From assembly GCA_965212595.1 (NCBI GenBank), contig CBDBVE010000007.1:558001-622000 (forward strand): a DNA stretch of 64,000 bases, written 5' to 3'. The position numbers and the translations under genes were made by a program. Numbering within the stretch: the stretch's first letter is position 1; every line of letters starts with the position of its first letter. Under the pieces are notes generated by a model. It saw nothing but the letters and a program-made list of their open reading frames with translations, was not told the origin of the DNA and made no database searches. Positions 16,510 through 27,733 of this stretch are shown here, piece after piece. Source of the DNA: Poritiphilus sp965212595. GTDB taxonomy: Bacteria > Bacteroidota > Bacteroidia > Flavobacteriales > Flavobacteriaceae.

Positions 16510-17751
16510 ATGTTACAAGCGTTTAGTATTGTATTTACCATAGCAGCTTTGTATAGCCTAGTCAACTACAAATGGTTAAAACTGCCAGCTACTATAGGGC
16601 TCATGATCATGAGTATCGTAACCATTATCCTAATTACATTGAGTAAAGGGCTTTTCCCAGGCTTTTATAAATTCTTTTGTGATATTGTAATCAGTGCTGA
16701 CTTTAGAAGCTTGCTCTTAGACGGCATTCTTAGCTTTCTACTATTTGCAGGGGCACTTCATGTAAACATAGACGATCTTGCACGCGAAAAATGGTCGGTT
16801 CTGCTGTTTGCCACCCTTGGTGTACTGATCTCTACTTTCATCGTGGGGGGACTAATTTATTGGAGTGCACAGCTTTTAGATATTCCTTTGTCGTTTGTCC
16901 ATGCATTACTCTTCGGTTCACTTATTTCACCAACAGATCCGGTTGCAGTCCTCGCAATTTTAAAGAAGACCAAAATATCCAAAACCCTGCAAATTAAGAT
17001 TGAGGGAGAATCGCTCTTCAATGATGGTATTGGAGTGGTTGTTTTTGCGGGAATATTGATTTTTGCTGATATGTCTGGCCATCCTATGGAAAGTTCTTTG
17101 GGCACAGAAATAGGCAAATTATTTCTTGAAGAGGCTATCGGTGGAATAGCATATGGCGCCCTTCTTGGGTTTATCGGGTATTGGTGTATCAAATTTGTAT
17201 ATGACAATGCCCAACTAGCGGTAATGCTTAGTCTTGCAACAGTACTGGGGGGTTATGCGATAGCCTCCATGATCCATGTCTCAGGGCCTTTGGCAATGGT
17301 AGTTTCCGGAATGATTATCGGAAATAAACTAAATATTGCGTCGAATACCGGACATACCAGAAAATTGTTAAACGAAATATGGGAGGTCCTTGATGATATT
17401 TTTAATGGGATTTTGTTTGTTCTTATCGGCCTGGCTATCCATCTTCTAAACTTTAATAGCTCTTACATTGCTCTAGGAATTGCAGCAATATTAATTGTAT
17501 TGATAGCCAGATTTGCATCGGTCTTCATACCCTATTCCCTACTCCGTCATACCGAAAGCAAACCTATTAAAACTGTTACTATTCTAACCTGGGGAGGCTT
17601 ACGCGGTGGCATTTCTATTGCCCTGGCATTAGGTTTGGCAGATACAACTTCTTCAGAATTAATTCTGTTTATTACCTATAGTGTGGTCCTTTTTTCAATT
17701 ATAGTACAAGGACTTACCATAGGGAAATTAGTACAGAAATTATATGGATAA
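16510..17751 (+). CDS. Sodium/proton antiporter, CPA1 (NhaP/NHE) family
   Basis: 413 residues with about 12 membrane segments. The family signature LISPTDPVAVLAIL carries the ion-binding Asp, followed by GESLFNDGIGVVVFAG with the second conserved Asp and LTWGGLRGGISIALALG near the C-terminus. There is no long cytoplasmic tail. It exchanges Na+ (or K+) for protons across the inner membrane. It is the last gene of the run starting with the Crp-type regulator. Confidence 0.94.
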   Translation: MLQAFSIVFTIAALYSLVNYKWLKLPATIGLMIMSIVTIILITLSKGLFPGFYKFFCDIVISADFRSLLLDGILSFLLFAGALHVNIDDLAREKWSVLLFATLGVLISTFIVGGLIYWSAQLLDIPLSFVHALLFGSLISPTDPVAVLAILKKTKISKTLQIKIEGESLFNDGIGVVVFAGILIFADMSGHPMESSLGTEIGKLFLEEAIGGIAYGALLGFIGYWCIKFVYDNAQLAVMLSLATVLGGYAIASMIHVSGPLAMVVSGMIIGNKLNIASNTGHTRKLLNEIWEVLDDIFNGILFVLIGLAIHLLNFNSSYIALGIAAILIVLIARFASVFIPYSLLRHTESKPIKTVTILTWGGLRGGISIALALGLADTTSSELILFITYSVVLFSIIVQGLTIGKLVQKLYG

Positions 17752-17767
17752 ATCAGAGGCTTTTTAG

Positions 17768-18877
17768 CTATTTGATATCATCTGAAGCGATTTCTATTGT
17801 AAGAGTAGCACGCCCTTCTGTAGCTTTCCAGAAGTTATAGGTGTTTCCCCAATAGGCATCAGGTTCGCCAGCCCTGGCAAAATTTTGCAGATCTAAAGTT
17901 GTACGGTCTGTTTTCTCCTGATCAATACTTTCAGTCGAAATAATAATGGTTATACCCTTAAAACTTCGTTGCGCATTTTGTGGGGAAGGAACTCGTTCTC
18001 CATGGCTCGAAACAATGTCGGCCGCAGTTAAGCTTATAATATTATCTGTAGTAAAGACGCCAAACTCCTGTGTACTTTGAGGGTTTTCCGCTATCTGTAC
18101 AGTTTCCAGCTCGTCAGCGGCTATGAGACCCATAGCATACAGTTCTAGATTACCATAAGGAACAGAATTCCCACCATTGGCAAAGGTTCCAAAACCATTC
18201 TGGCCGTTTAAACTACCTCTATAGGTATTATTTCCGAGGTCTTCCAACTCATCAAAACCTCCAAGTTGTCCGCCTACACTGGCATAACCCCAATGTCCGC
18301 CTACTGTGGTCTCTATTAAACCATGGTTTGCCCAATAATGGGCTATCTCATGCAGGAAAGGACCGTTAAGTACATATTCTGTCCGAGGCATATGGATAAT
18401 GGTTTTGAGCGTGCCCTGGCTACCATAACTGGCCGTATTATCCCACAGAGATGCTCCTAGCCCATCAATATCATTCTTTGCCGAAGACGATCTGCCAAAA
18501 TACAATCCGGAAGGTTGCTCTTCTTCAACAGACAGAATAAAAATGAAATCAAATTCGTCATTGAAATATTCATATACTTTATTAGATACCATTTGAATAT
18601 CCCCCTCTCCTTCCAGAAACTTATTGTACTCAGTGTTAGACAATACTAAATTGGCAAACATGCGATCTGCATCCAGAACAAAAGTATCTTCAAATTCAAT
18701 ACTCCCATTGGTCTCCATCTCATCAGGATCACCTTCATCGTCAGAACCTTCTTGATCTGAAGTATCTACGTCTTCCATGAGGTCATTGGCGTCTTCATTA
18801 TCTGTACTACAAGAACTTATTGCCAATACAAAAAGGACAATTGAAGAATAAAACAGAAGAGCTTTAGCTTTTTTCAT
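17768..18877 (-). CDS. Lipoprotein with an HExxH metallopeptidase-like motif
   Basis: 369 residues. The signal peptide ends in a lipobox (LAISSC), followed by a strongly acidic Asp/Glu-rich linker (residues 25-60). The middle carries FLHEIAHYWANHG, an HExxH zinc motif with a further His five residues on. Then comes a Gly-rich segment (GGHWGYASVGGQLGGFDEL) and YGNLELYAMGLI, a pattern seen in some secreted gluzincin-like proteins. I do not recognise a named family. It is probably an envelope-anchored metalloprotease-like protein. Convergent with the antiporter gene. Confidence 0.75.
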   Translation of the reverse strand: MKKAKALLFYSSIVLFVLAISSCSTDNEDANDLMEDVDTSDQEGSDDEGDPDEMETNGSIEFEDTFVLDADRMFANLVLSNTEYNKFLEGEGDIQMVSNKVYEYFNDEFDFIFILSVEEEQPSGLYFGRSSSAKNDIDGLGASLWDNTASYGSQGTLKTIIHMPRTEYVLNGPFLHEIAHYWANHGLIETTVGGHWGYASVGGQLGGFDELEDLGNNTYRGSLNGQNGFGTFANGGNSVPYGNLELYAMGLIAADELETVQIAENPQSTQEFGVFTTDNIISLTAADIVSSHGERVPSPQNAQRSFKGITIIISTESIDQEKTDRTTLDLQNFARAGEPDAYWGNTYNFWKATEGRATLTIEIASDDIK

Positions 18878-19106
18878 CTAGGTTCAATTAAGGATTTGGA
18901 ATAGATATAACGAATTTCGCGCTGCTTTATTTCTTAGACGAATGTATAGCTCAGTTAAGAAACTAAAATAGCATCTACACAAGCTGAAAAACCCCTAATA
19001 TGGGAAACTTAGGCCTTAAATCTGGAAATAGATAAATAATTGCACTTACATTTATTATTAATTTCGTAATTTTATATAGTCTATTTTATCATAATCATAT
19101 TTTGAG

Positions 19107-19460
19107 ATGAAAAAAGGTCTTCTTTTTATGATATTCCTAATATCCTTCGGTTTGCTATATGCGCAGGATACGGAGTCCCAGGTAAAGATCGGAGATACAT
19201 TTACGATCAACAAGCCCGAAAACTCCAGTTTTCAGTTTGTGTATTTCCCGCGTAAGAATATAATTATTAAGCGCGGTGGTATTGCCAATATGCGAAGTGT
19301 TGACAACCAAAAGGTTTTGGTAAGCGCTATAGCCTTTACTAAGGGAGGACAAACCCTGGTAACACTAAAAAAAGTGGATGGAGGTAGGTTTTTTAGAAGC
19401 TTCCCACAAGTAAGTGCCAATCTTGAAAAGGCCTTAGAAGTCGGTGAACTTAGCCAATAG
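19107..19460 (+). CDS. Small secreted hypothetical protein
   Basis: 117 residues. The N-terminus MKKGLLFMIFLISFGLLYAQ is a clear Sec signal peptide with cleavage after Ala-Gln. The mature part is about 95 residues and mostly beta-like (QVKIGDTFTINKP, NIIIKRGGIAN, QKVLVSAIAF), with a C-terminal helix. No family is recognised. It is a single gene with about 230 A/T-rich bases upstream. Confidence 0.7.
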   Translation: MKKGLLFMIFLISFGLLYAQDTESQVKIGDTFTINKPENSSFQFVYFPRKNIIIKRGGIANMRSVDNQKVLVSAIAFTKGGQTLVTLKKVDGGRFFRSFPQVSANLEKALEVGELSQ

Positions 19461-19507
19461 TATGGCAGACAAAACCCATTAGGAAGATATATTCAGGGCA
19501 ATAGCTA

Positions 19508-20836
19508 TTATTGTCTGGGTGATTTGTCATTGCCATCTATTACCCTAACTTGCTTTTCCTGTTTCGTGACTTCCGTGGGTTCCTCTAGAGAAGCTTTGTC
19601 TCCTTGCTGATCGAATATTGGCAATTTGAACCGTATCCCGGTCTGAAAATCAGGAGCATTATTCACCAACATATCTTGCTGCAAATAGATGGAAAGCTCT
19701 GTTCGCTTTGTAAAAGAATAGACTAACGTCCAGTAGCTCGGAAATTTGTACAAATGCCTCGAGGCTTCGTGCCATCGTTTAATACGCTCTTCAGTAAACG
19801 GTACATAATAGTCCTCTTCTTTTTTCTGGTTGTAGGGAGTCTGAATTCTATAGTTTAAACCAAAGGAATGATACCCATTCCGCGCATCACCTAAGGAATA
19901 TTCAATATGTCCTTCAAAACTTCCAAAAAGATTGCTGGCCCCTAAATCTGTCTGGTTCTCAGAAAATTCGATTAGCTTCTTTCTGAGAAGTCCGGCTCCG
20001 AAACCAAGCAAAATCTGTTTTCTGTTATTCAAGTAAATCCATTTCACTCCACCAGCAGTAAATCCAAGATCAAAAGATCTGTTATACTTGCTGAGGTTAG
20101 CTCCCATATGAAGGCCAAAATTCCAGGCAATGTCACTATTCTCAAACCATTTTGGATAATGGTAAAAAGCCGCCTCAATCCCCGAAAACACAAATTCACC
20201 ATTGTTTATATTGAGTCGGGTTCCTTTTCTGTCTATATACTCAATTCCGGCCTGATCCAATCCCAAAAATTTCCGCCCAAAAGGGTCTTCTCCTCCTGCC
20301 GCATTGCTGTGGAAAAACTCGATAAAACGATCTCCCGTTAGCAGCGTAAAAGGAAATCTGCCATCTGTAAGCACAAAGGAGCGGGCTGCAAAGGAAAGGT
20401 CGTACTTTTTACCCAAGGGCAAGGATACTTTCAACCTTAGGTCTTTTATGATACCATCATAACCAATAGAATAGGATTCCGAAGGACTATTTTCAGGATC
20501 GAATTGCTGGGTACGTGAAAAAAAATCAACCTCACCTAATCTCTGCCTATCCTCTGAATCCAAAGGAATGTATGTAGTGACCGGCTGACCCCAGATGTTG
20601 CCACTGCCAAGGCTGAAATCTATAGTCGCAACTTTGTCAGCTTCTAGCTTAAAATTATGCGGTAGGGTATAAAACAGCATCCCAAAAGGATGTGTAGCCA
20701 AGGTACTGGGTTTTGATATCCCATTCTTGAGATTCGAAATTTGTTCTGTAGGCGATTGTTGAGGGCGTAAATTTTGTATCACTAAGACTATAGCGACCAT
20801 AGCACAGAGGTATCGACAAAAAACTCTTTTGTCCAT
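19508..20836 (-). CDS. Predicted outer-membrane beta-barrel protein, possibly DUF3187-like
   Basis: 442 residues from the ATG at 20836, which yields a short basic N-terminus and hydrophobic signal (VFCRYLCAMVAIVLVIQ). The frame is open 16 codons further upstream, but those lack signal character. The body is rich in alternating aromatic/polar strands (KWIYLNNRKQILLGFGAGLL, YHSFGLNYRIQTPY, WTLVYSFTKRTELSIYLQQD) typical of outer-membrane barrels. The pattern of a PFGML-type start with repeated lipid-facing strands resembles DUF3187 proteins, but this is a weak match. The last ~35 residues are a polar tail. Confidence 0.65.
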   Translation of the reverse strand: MDKRVFCRYLCAMVAIVLVIQNLRPQQSPTEQISNLKNGISKPSTLATHPFGMLFYTLPHNFKLEADKVATIDFSLGSGNIWGQPVTTYIPLDSEDRQRLGEVDFFSRTQQFDPENSPSESYSIGYDGIIKDLRLKVSLPLGKKYDLSFAARSFVLTDGRFPFTLLTGDRFIEFFHSNAAGGEDPFGRKFLGLDQAGIEYIDRKGTRLNINNGEFVFSGIEAAFYHYPKWFENSDIAWNFGLHMGANLSKYNRSFDLGFTAGGVKWIYLNNRKQILLGFGAGLLRKKLIEFSENQTDLGASNLFGSFEGHIEYSLGDARNGYHSFGLNYRIQTPYNQKKEEDYYVPFTEERIKRWHEASRHLYKFPSYWTLVYSFTKRTELSIYLQQDMLVNNAPDFQTGIRFKLPIFDQQGDKASLEEPTEVTKQEKQVRVIDGNDKSPRQ

Positions 20837-21191
20837 ATCTACTGTAATTGGTTTGGCGATCCAGGCCAAATTTAAAAAATCCAAATTATTTGAAGACTAA
20901 GACCCCGATAAATGGTTGAAGGTTTCGATGAAATAGGCCTTCAGGACTTCACTTTTTTACCAATTCAATAAAATTTGTCTAAAAAATACCCTGTTTTCAT
21001 GTATTTATAACATAAAAGATGACAAAATCTCATTATTTTATTATATTGTACAGATCACATTTTCCCTCACCTTCGGCGTCCTATCCGAACTTGTGGGCAG
21101 ATCGTTAGCTCCTTCATGGCTAAAATCGGTTTGCGCTCTGATGGAAAATTGGTATCTGAAACAACCCATACCGCATTTAAAATCCCACATT
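20837..21191. other. Intergenic region between divergent beta-barrel and GH16 genes
   Basis: About 355 A/T-rich bases without a credible gene. It must hold promoters for both flanking genes. The sequence from 20990 to 21060 is especially A/T rich (ATGTATTTATAACATAAAAG). No perfect repeat or exact TAnnTTTG element was found by eye. The GH16 frame is open into this region from a GTG at 21093 but lacks signal peptide character there. Confidence 0.4.
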
Positions 21192-24100
21192 ATGGAAAAC
21201 AGCTACACTAGCCAAAAACTAGCATTGCCTAAATTTACCATTGCCAGTTTTTTATTTTTAATTTTTTGGTGCATTGCACAGACCGTAACAGCCCAAAACT
21301 ACGTACTGGTTTTCTCCGATGAGTTTGACGGCACATCGGTAGATACCAGCAATTGGACCTTCCTGATCGGAGATGGCACAGACCAAGGATTACCGGCAGG
21401 TTGGGGAAATAATGAATTACAGTATTACCGAGAAGAGAACACTACGGTGGCGGGAGGTTTAATGACCATTACAGCCAAGGAAGAGTCTTTTGCAGGCTAT
21501 AATTACACCTCTTCCCGACTCATTACTGAGAACAAACAGGATTTTACCTATGGCCGCATGGAAATGCGCGCCAAAATGCCTATCGGGCAGGGTATCTGGC
21601 CTGCATTTTGGATGTTCTTTACAGCTCCGGGAAAATACGGGGGCTGGGCCGCCAGTGGAGAAATCGATATTATGGAATATATCGGGAGCGAGCCCGATGA
21701 AGTCTTCGGTACCATTCATTTCGGTCAGCCTTTCCCTGGTAATGTCTTTTCTTCAATAGAATACACCTTGCCAAGCGGTACATTCAATGACGATTTTCAT
21801 ACGTTCGCCATCGAATGGGAACCCAATGAAATTAGATGGTATGTAGATGACATTCTGTACGCTACACAAAACAATTGGTGGTCTAACGGCGGTCCGTATC
21901 CGGCGCCTTTCGATCAACCTTTTCACTTATTACTAAACCTGGCCGTTGGTGGAAATCTACCAGGCAATCCGGATGCCACTACAGTATTTCCACAGGAATA
22001 TGTGATCGATTATGTTCGCGTCTATGAGGATGCTGACCTTCCGACAGTTAGCCTTGCGGCTAATAACCTGAATCCAGGAGCGGCTGAAGATATCATATTA
22101 ACGGCGACACCAAGTGCCACACAAGGCGTCTCTAAGGTGGAGTTTTACCAGGGAGACTTTAAGCTGGGAGAATCCACTTCTTCTCCTTATATGCTTACCG
22201 TCCCAAATGCAGAAGCCGGAAGCTATGCGGTAAGGGCAATTGTTACCGATAATAATGGAAAAGTGAATTACTCAGACTTTCTGGACATCACCGTTGGTGG
22301 TGGAGGCCAGGGGCCTTATGCGATCATCCCAGCTAGCATACCTGGAATGATTGAGGTTGAGAATTTTGATACCGGAGGTCAGGGTGAAGCGTATAACGAT
22401 ACAGATCCTACACTAAACGAGGGTAGCAAGGTGAGTGGAAATCTCTATCGTTCTCATGAAGGGTCAGACTTAGAGACAACCTCAGACACCGGAGGAGGTC
22501 AGAACCTGGGTTTTATAGCAAACGGAGAGTGGCTTGAATATACAGTAAATGTTGCGGAAGCAGGCTTATACGATATTATAGCCCGGGTAGCGTCCCAATC
22601 GAACACCGGTTCCTTTGGTTTGGAATTCGATGGGGTGGATAAAACCGGCCCGGTTAGCTTCCCTGCTACCGGTGGAGCCCAAACCTGGGTAGACATTATA
22701 AAAGAAAATGTACAGCTGGATGTTGGTGTTCAGGTAATGCGACTAAACTTACTGGCCAACGCATTCAATATCAATAAAATTACCATTTCACCGGCAGACC
22801 CGGCTTCAGGTGAGAAGGTCACCTTTGATGATATGGAGCATGGAGATCCCTTCAATAACGGATGGTTCGCTTTTGGTGGATCTGTCGGAGGTGGTGGAAT
22901 AAATCCTATCGATACAGATCTCCCACCCTTGAATGGTGGTGCCTTTAGTTTAGACTCCGGATGGGGTTCTGGAGGTACTCCAGGTTTCTATGGTGGCTTT
23001 GGGCGTACCAATTTGGTAGATATCAGCCAAACCACCTATTTCAATATGTGGATCAACCCCTTCGTAGGAGCCCAGGATTATACGCTTGAAATAAATCTTC
23101 AAGAATTGGATAATGGTGATGGCAACCAGGACGAGTTTCAATACGATCTTGTAGTTAGTCCAACAGGACCAGGAGCCATCACAGAAGGTGGCTGGCAGCT
23201 TATCTCCATTCCACTTACAGACTTCGCAGACGACAATTCTAATATCACCGGAGGAAATGGAGTGCTAGACGCTATTATTGAAAATGTAGTTATCGCAGTG
23301 ATAGGGAATAGCGGCTCTGATGCCAACTTTAGAACAGACTTCTGGGCCTTTACCAACGGTCCTTTAGGTCCGGAGATCGAAGTAGACCCTGACAGCTTTG
23401 ATTTTGGGCAAATTGGCACCAATAGTAGTGCTGCAAGGGTTTTTATTGTTTCCAATGACGGATGTACGGACCTGGAAGTAACCGGCACCAGTATAGGGGG
23501 GACAGATGCTGGCGATTTTGGTATTGTTTCGGGTGAAGCACCATTCACAGTGGTCCCAGGAGGTTCTCAGAACATTCTTGTGAGCTTTGCGCCCTCCTCC
23601 TTAGGAGCTAAAACAGCCAGTTTGATTATAGAAAGTACTGATGCCGATGAGTCTTCACTTGAAGTAATGCTTAATGGAGAAGGTGTTGAAGGGCCTGATA
23701 TCAATAAAGTTATTTTTGATGATATGGAACACGGAGACCCGCTGTCTAATGATTACTTTTCTTTTGGCGGCCTGTCTTCTGTTACTTTAGCGGCGACTTC
23801 GGCCGATCTTCCGCCTGAAAACTCAGGCGCATTTGCTATTGAAACCAGTATGAGTTCTGGTGGTGAATCTGGTTTTTTTGGAGGTTTCGGAAGAACCTTC
23901 CCTGTAGACCTTTCTTCAATGACCCACTTTAACTTCTGGATCAACCCGGATGCAGGGCAGGACTATACCATAGAAATTCAGCTTCAGGATGACGATAACG
24001 GAGATGACCTTATCCCCTTCCCTTCGGAAGGAAATGACGATGAATTTCAGGTGAATTTTGCCGTAAATGATAGTGGTGATGCAATAAGCGGAGGAGGTTG

Positions 24101-27100
24101 GCAACTGATTTCCATTCCATTAAGCGATTTCTTTGACGACAATTCGCTGCAAAACGGAGGAAACGGAGTTCTAGATCCTATAGCGGTTGATATGGGAGGC
24201 AACGGACAATTGGTAAATGTCATTTTTGGCTTTATCAGCAACTCAGGAGCAGATGTAAGTTTACGAACCGATTTCTGGTGTTTTAGCGAAGGGCCTTTAG
24301 GGGTAACCGACCCTGATATTGAGGTAACACCTGCTTCAGGGAATTTTGGACTGGTATCTCCGGGTACGAGCAAATCGCAAACCTTTGTTGTAGCCAACAA
24401 TGGTGGTGCGGCCCTTGATGTAAGCGGAGTAAGCCTTGGAGGAGCCGATGCCGGGGAATTTAGTATTGAAAGTGGTAACGCACCTTTTACAATAGCTATA
24501 GGAGGTAATGCAGAAATTGAAGTTTCCTTTAATCCTGGTTCTTTAGGCGCCAAAACGGCTGTTTTAAGTATAGAAAGTAATGATCCTGATCAAGGTACCG
24601 TTGATGTTCCTCTGGCAGGAGAAGGCTCCGGTATTAACAAGGTCATCTTTGACGATATGGAGCACGGGGATCCGCTGGCTAATGGTTGGTTTGCCTTTGG
24701 AGGTGCTGTTGGTGGTGGTGGAATCGATCCTAATTCAGCAGCTTTACCTCCTACAGATGCAGGGGCATTTTCCCTGCAAACCGGCTGGGGATCTGGTGGT
24801 ACACCCGGTTTTTATGGTGGCTTTGGCCGTGAGAATATCGTCGATATCGGAGGAATGACCCACTTTAATTTCTGGATCAATCCCAGTGCCGATCAGGAAT
24901 ACACCCTGGAGATCAATCTTCAGGACGATGAAGATAGTGACGGCAACCTGGACGACGAATTTCAGTACAATCTGGAGGTTAGCCCTTCCGGACCAGGAGC
25001 CATAAGCGGCGGTGGTTGGCAATTGATTTCCATCCCTTTGAGCGACTTTTTCGATGATAATGGTTTTATCCCTGTAGGAGACGGAAACGGTATCCTGGAT
25101 ACACGGATCGTCAACGTCGTGGTGGCCGTCATCGGTACAGGCTCGGACGTGAATTTCCAAACAGATTTCTGGTGTTTCTCTGAAGAGGAAATTAAAGCGA
25201 AGATTGTCTTTGACGATATGGAACATGGTGATCCGTTCGGAAATGGTTGGCTGACCTTTGGTGGTGCCGTGGGTGGCGGTGGAATTGATCCGAATACAAC
25301 AGATCTTCCACCTGCGAATGGAGGCGAATTTTCATTGCAGACCGGTTGGGGGTCTGGAGGCACTCCTGGCTTCTTTGGAGGCTTTGGAAGGGTTAACCCT
25401 ACTCATATAGCAGACGTTACCCATTTTAATTTATGGATCAATCCTGATGCAGGTCAAGACTATTTGTTGGAAATTAATTTGCAGGAAGATGATAATGGCG
25501 ACAATGCCTTTCCTTTCCCGGCTCCTGATGACGATGAGTTTCAGTACAACCTGGAAATTAAGTCGGAAGGCACAGATGTTGTAAGCGGAGGCGGATGGCA
25601 ATTGGTGTCTATTCCATTAACCGATTTCTTCGACGATAATTCTATTCACGGAGGAAACGGTGTATTCGATCCGGTTCCCGTAGGTAGTGGTGGAAACGGC
25701 CAGTTAACCGGGGTGATCATAGCCGTGACCAGTAACTCCGGAGCTGACGTAACCTTCCGTACCGATTTTTGGTGCTTCTCAAATGGAGCTCTTGTTGCTC
25801 CTCCAACGGAGCCAGATCCTTTGAGTATTACAGATTTTGTCTTGGTCAACGCCGATGACAATTCGGATATCATGACCCTGGCTGATGGTGATATGATTGA
25901 TGTGAGTACACTTCCAACGATGAACCTGAATATCAGAACTGAAGCTACTATGGATGCAGAAAGCGTGTTTATGGAGTTAAGTGGGGCGCAGTCAAATACG
26001 CGTACGGAGAATGTAGCTCCCTATGCCTTATTTGGTGATAATTCGGGCGATTATGCTTCTCATTTGTTTGCCCTGGGAACATATAATCTAAGTGCAACCG
26101 CGTATTCCGGGGACAATCAAGGAGGAATGGCTGGCGCCACATCTTCGATCGGATTTTCGTTTATAAACCCTGGAGGTGACGCTCCTTTGATTTTGGTTGA
26201 TTCGGCCACAGACGCCCCGATTATGGATCTTGTAGAAGGAACTGTGATCAATAAAAGTGTTCTTGGCGATCTGCTTTTTGGCATAATTTACAATGCTGAT
26301 CTCAATCCGAACGGAGTGAAATTTGATTTAAGCGGACCCATTTCCGAATCGCGAAGAGAAGGTTCTAAACCTCCCTACTCGCTCTTTGGAGATTTTGGGG
26401 TAGATATTCAAGGAAAGATGTTCCCTGCCGGGGAATATACCTTGACAGCAAATCCGAAATCCGGGCCAACCGTTACCGTAAACTTTGAAGTAGTGGATAC
26501 AGATCCTCTATGTGAAGATTTTGAGGCAATTTTAGATGCTACTACGAATCCTTCAGCATGTGGTGAAAGTGACGGGACAGCTACGGTAGTTGTCACCAAC
26601 TTTGCGTCACCACTTGTCTTTGATTGGAGCCACGATATGTCACTTGACGGGGATACAGCCACAGGGCTCGCGGCAGGTGATTATACGGTGACCGTAACCG
26701 ATGACAACGGATGTACAGAGACCTTGATGTTTAGCTTAACAGAACCCGATCTTCCCGAGGTTACACTAGATCCTTTTACGGATATTCTTGATACCGATGC
26801 TCCATTTGCATTGACCGGAGGCATGCCAGCTGGAGGAACTTATGATGGAGACGGAGTAGGTAACGGTATGTTTGATCCTTCGATTGGTGCAGGCACCTAT
26901 GAAATCACCTATACATTTGAGGATAATCAAGGCTGTTCAAATTCGGCTTCCGCCTTTATTACGGTACTGTCACCTCAACAAATGCGGTAACCGGTTTTGT
27001 TCTGGTAAATGCGGATACCAATGCAGACATTATGACACTGATGGAAGGTGGAATCATCGATCTGTTTGAGTTGACTACTTCAAATCTCAACATCCGGGCA

Positions 27101-27601
27101 AACGCAACCGAAGATGTAGAAAGTGTACGCCTTGAGCTTTCGGGTGCTGCTTCACAAGCCAGAACCGAGAATGTAGATCCGTATGCTTTATTTGGAGATT
27201 CTTCCGGGAATTATGCTGCCGGTTCATTCCCCGAAGGGGATTATACCCTGGTAGCTACTCCCTATTCAGGTAACAATCTGAATGGTACGGCCGGTACTCC
27301 AATGACCATAAATTTCAGTGTGGTAAGTGGGGGTATTGCGTTAGAGGTGAAACTCTATCCAAATCCGGCAGTGACGGAGATTCAGGTAGAAATGAAGGAA
27401 AATAATGAAGCCAAGGAGATTTCTTCTATCCAGATTTATGATACTCAGGGTAGATTAATCAGATCCTATGGTGCAACCGAAATTTCAAAAGCAGGTAGCT
27501 TTGAGATTCCTACCACCAGTCTTACCGAAGGCGTTTATTTTATGACGGTGCAGGATAGTCGAGGTAAATTGCAGAAAAAATCTTTTGTAATAGAAAAATA
27601 G
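21192..27601 (+). CDS. Giant secreted GH16 endo-beta-glucanase (laminarinase-like) with repeated binding modules and T9SS sorting domain; one frameshift
   Basis: About 2,135 residues. The order is signal peptide (1-35); GH16 catalytic domain (about 36-285) with the nucleophile/acid-base motif GEIDIMEYIG (Glu near 156 and 161); an Ig-like domain; a CBM6-like domain (IEVENFDTGGQGEAYNDTD). Then four ~170-residue DDMEHGDP repeats interleaved with two HYDIN/choice-of-anchor-D type domains, FVLVNAD modules, a SprB-type repeat (CGESDGTATV to VTDDNGC), an Ig-like domain, another FVLVNAD module and a type IX C-terminal signal (LYPNPAVTEI to KKSFVIEK). The frame breaks at about 26964-26970: one base appears missing, and the next frame resumes as TSTNAVTGFVLVNAD. 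Without it the product would lose its secretion signal. Likely substrate is laminarin or a related beta-glucan. Confidence 0.85.
22814..25790 (+). repeat. Four tandem coding repeats (DDMEHGDP modules) in the GH16 gene
   Basis: Copies begin near 22814, 23706, 24640 and 25200, each with FDDMEHGDP, then GGFGR, FWINP or LWINP, GGWQLISIPL, DFFDDN and TDFWCFS. The first and second copies are each followed by a ~100-residue HYDIN-like domain (near 23380-23690 and 24310-24620, both ending SLGAKTA plus a beta strand). The module looks like a beta-sandwich carbohydrate-binding domain; no named family is assigned. Copies are diverged at DNA level, so this is an old amplification. Confidence 0.85.
25830..27330 (+). 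repeat. FVLVNAD-type repeat modules near the C-terminus of the GH16 protein
   Basis: Three related ~105-residue modules: TDFVLVNADDNSDIMTL (near 25836), ILVDSATDAPIMDL (near 26190) and GFVLVNADTNADIMTL (near 26995, after the frameshift). Each has a variant of the LSG...R.E...PYALFGD core (LFGD in all three) and a final GTYNL / GEYTL / GDYTL strand. The similarity of the first and third across the frameshift is what shows the two frames belong to one gene. Confidence 0.8.
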
Positions 27602-27607
27602 GATAAG

Positions 27608-27640
27608 CAAAAAGCCCTGCCTAGTGCAGGGCTTTTTTTC
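27608..27640. terminator. Bidirectional terminator between the GH16 gene and mscL
   Basis: AAAGCCCTGC and GCAGGGCTTT with a CTAGT loop form a 10-bp stem flanked by A and T runs, 8 bases after the GH16 stop. It can end transcription from both convergent genes. Confidence 0.85.
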
Positions 27641-27733
27641 TACTGCCTTATCACGATAAGGACAGTCCTCGGGGGATAAGAAAAACCTAAATTAAGATCA
27701 GGTTTTTCATTGTCTAACCTAATTGAAAATTTC

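Noticed and set aside
23138..25363. Long antisense frames in the GH16 repeats
   Set aside because: They recur with the DDMEHGDP repeats and arise from codon bias of the sense frame.
22814..25790. CRISPR or mobile-element repeats in the GH16 region
   Set aside because: The periodicity is that of protein domains in one frame, with diverged DNA copies.
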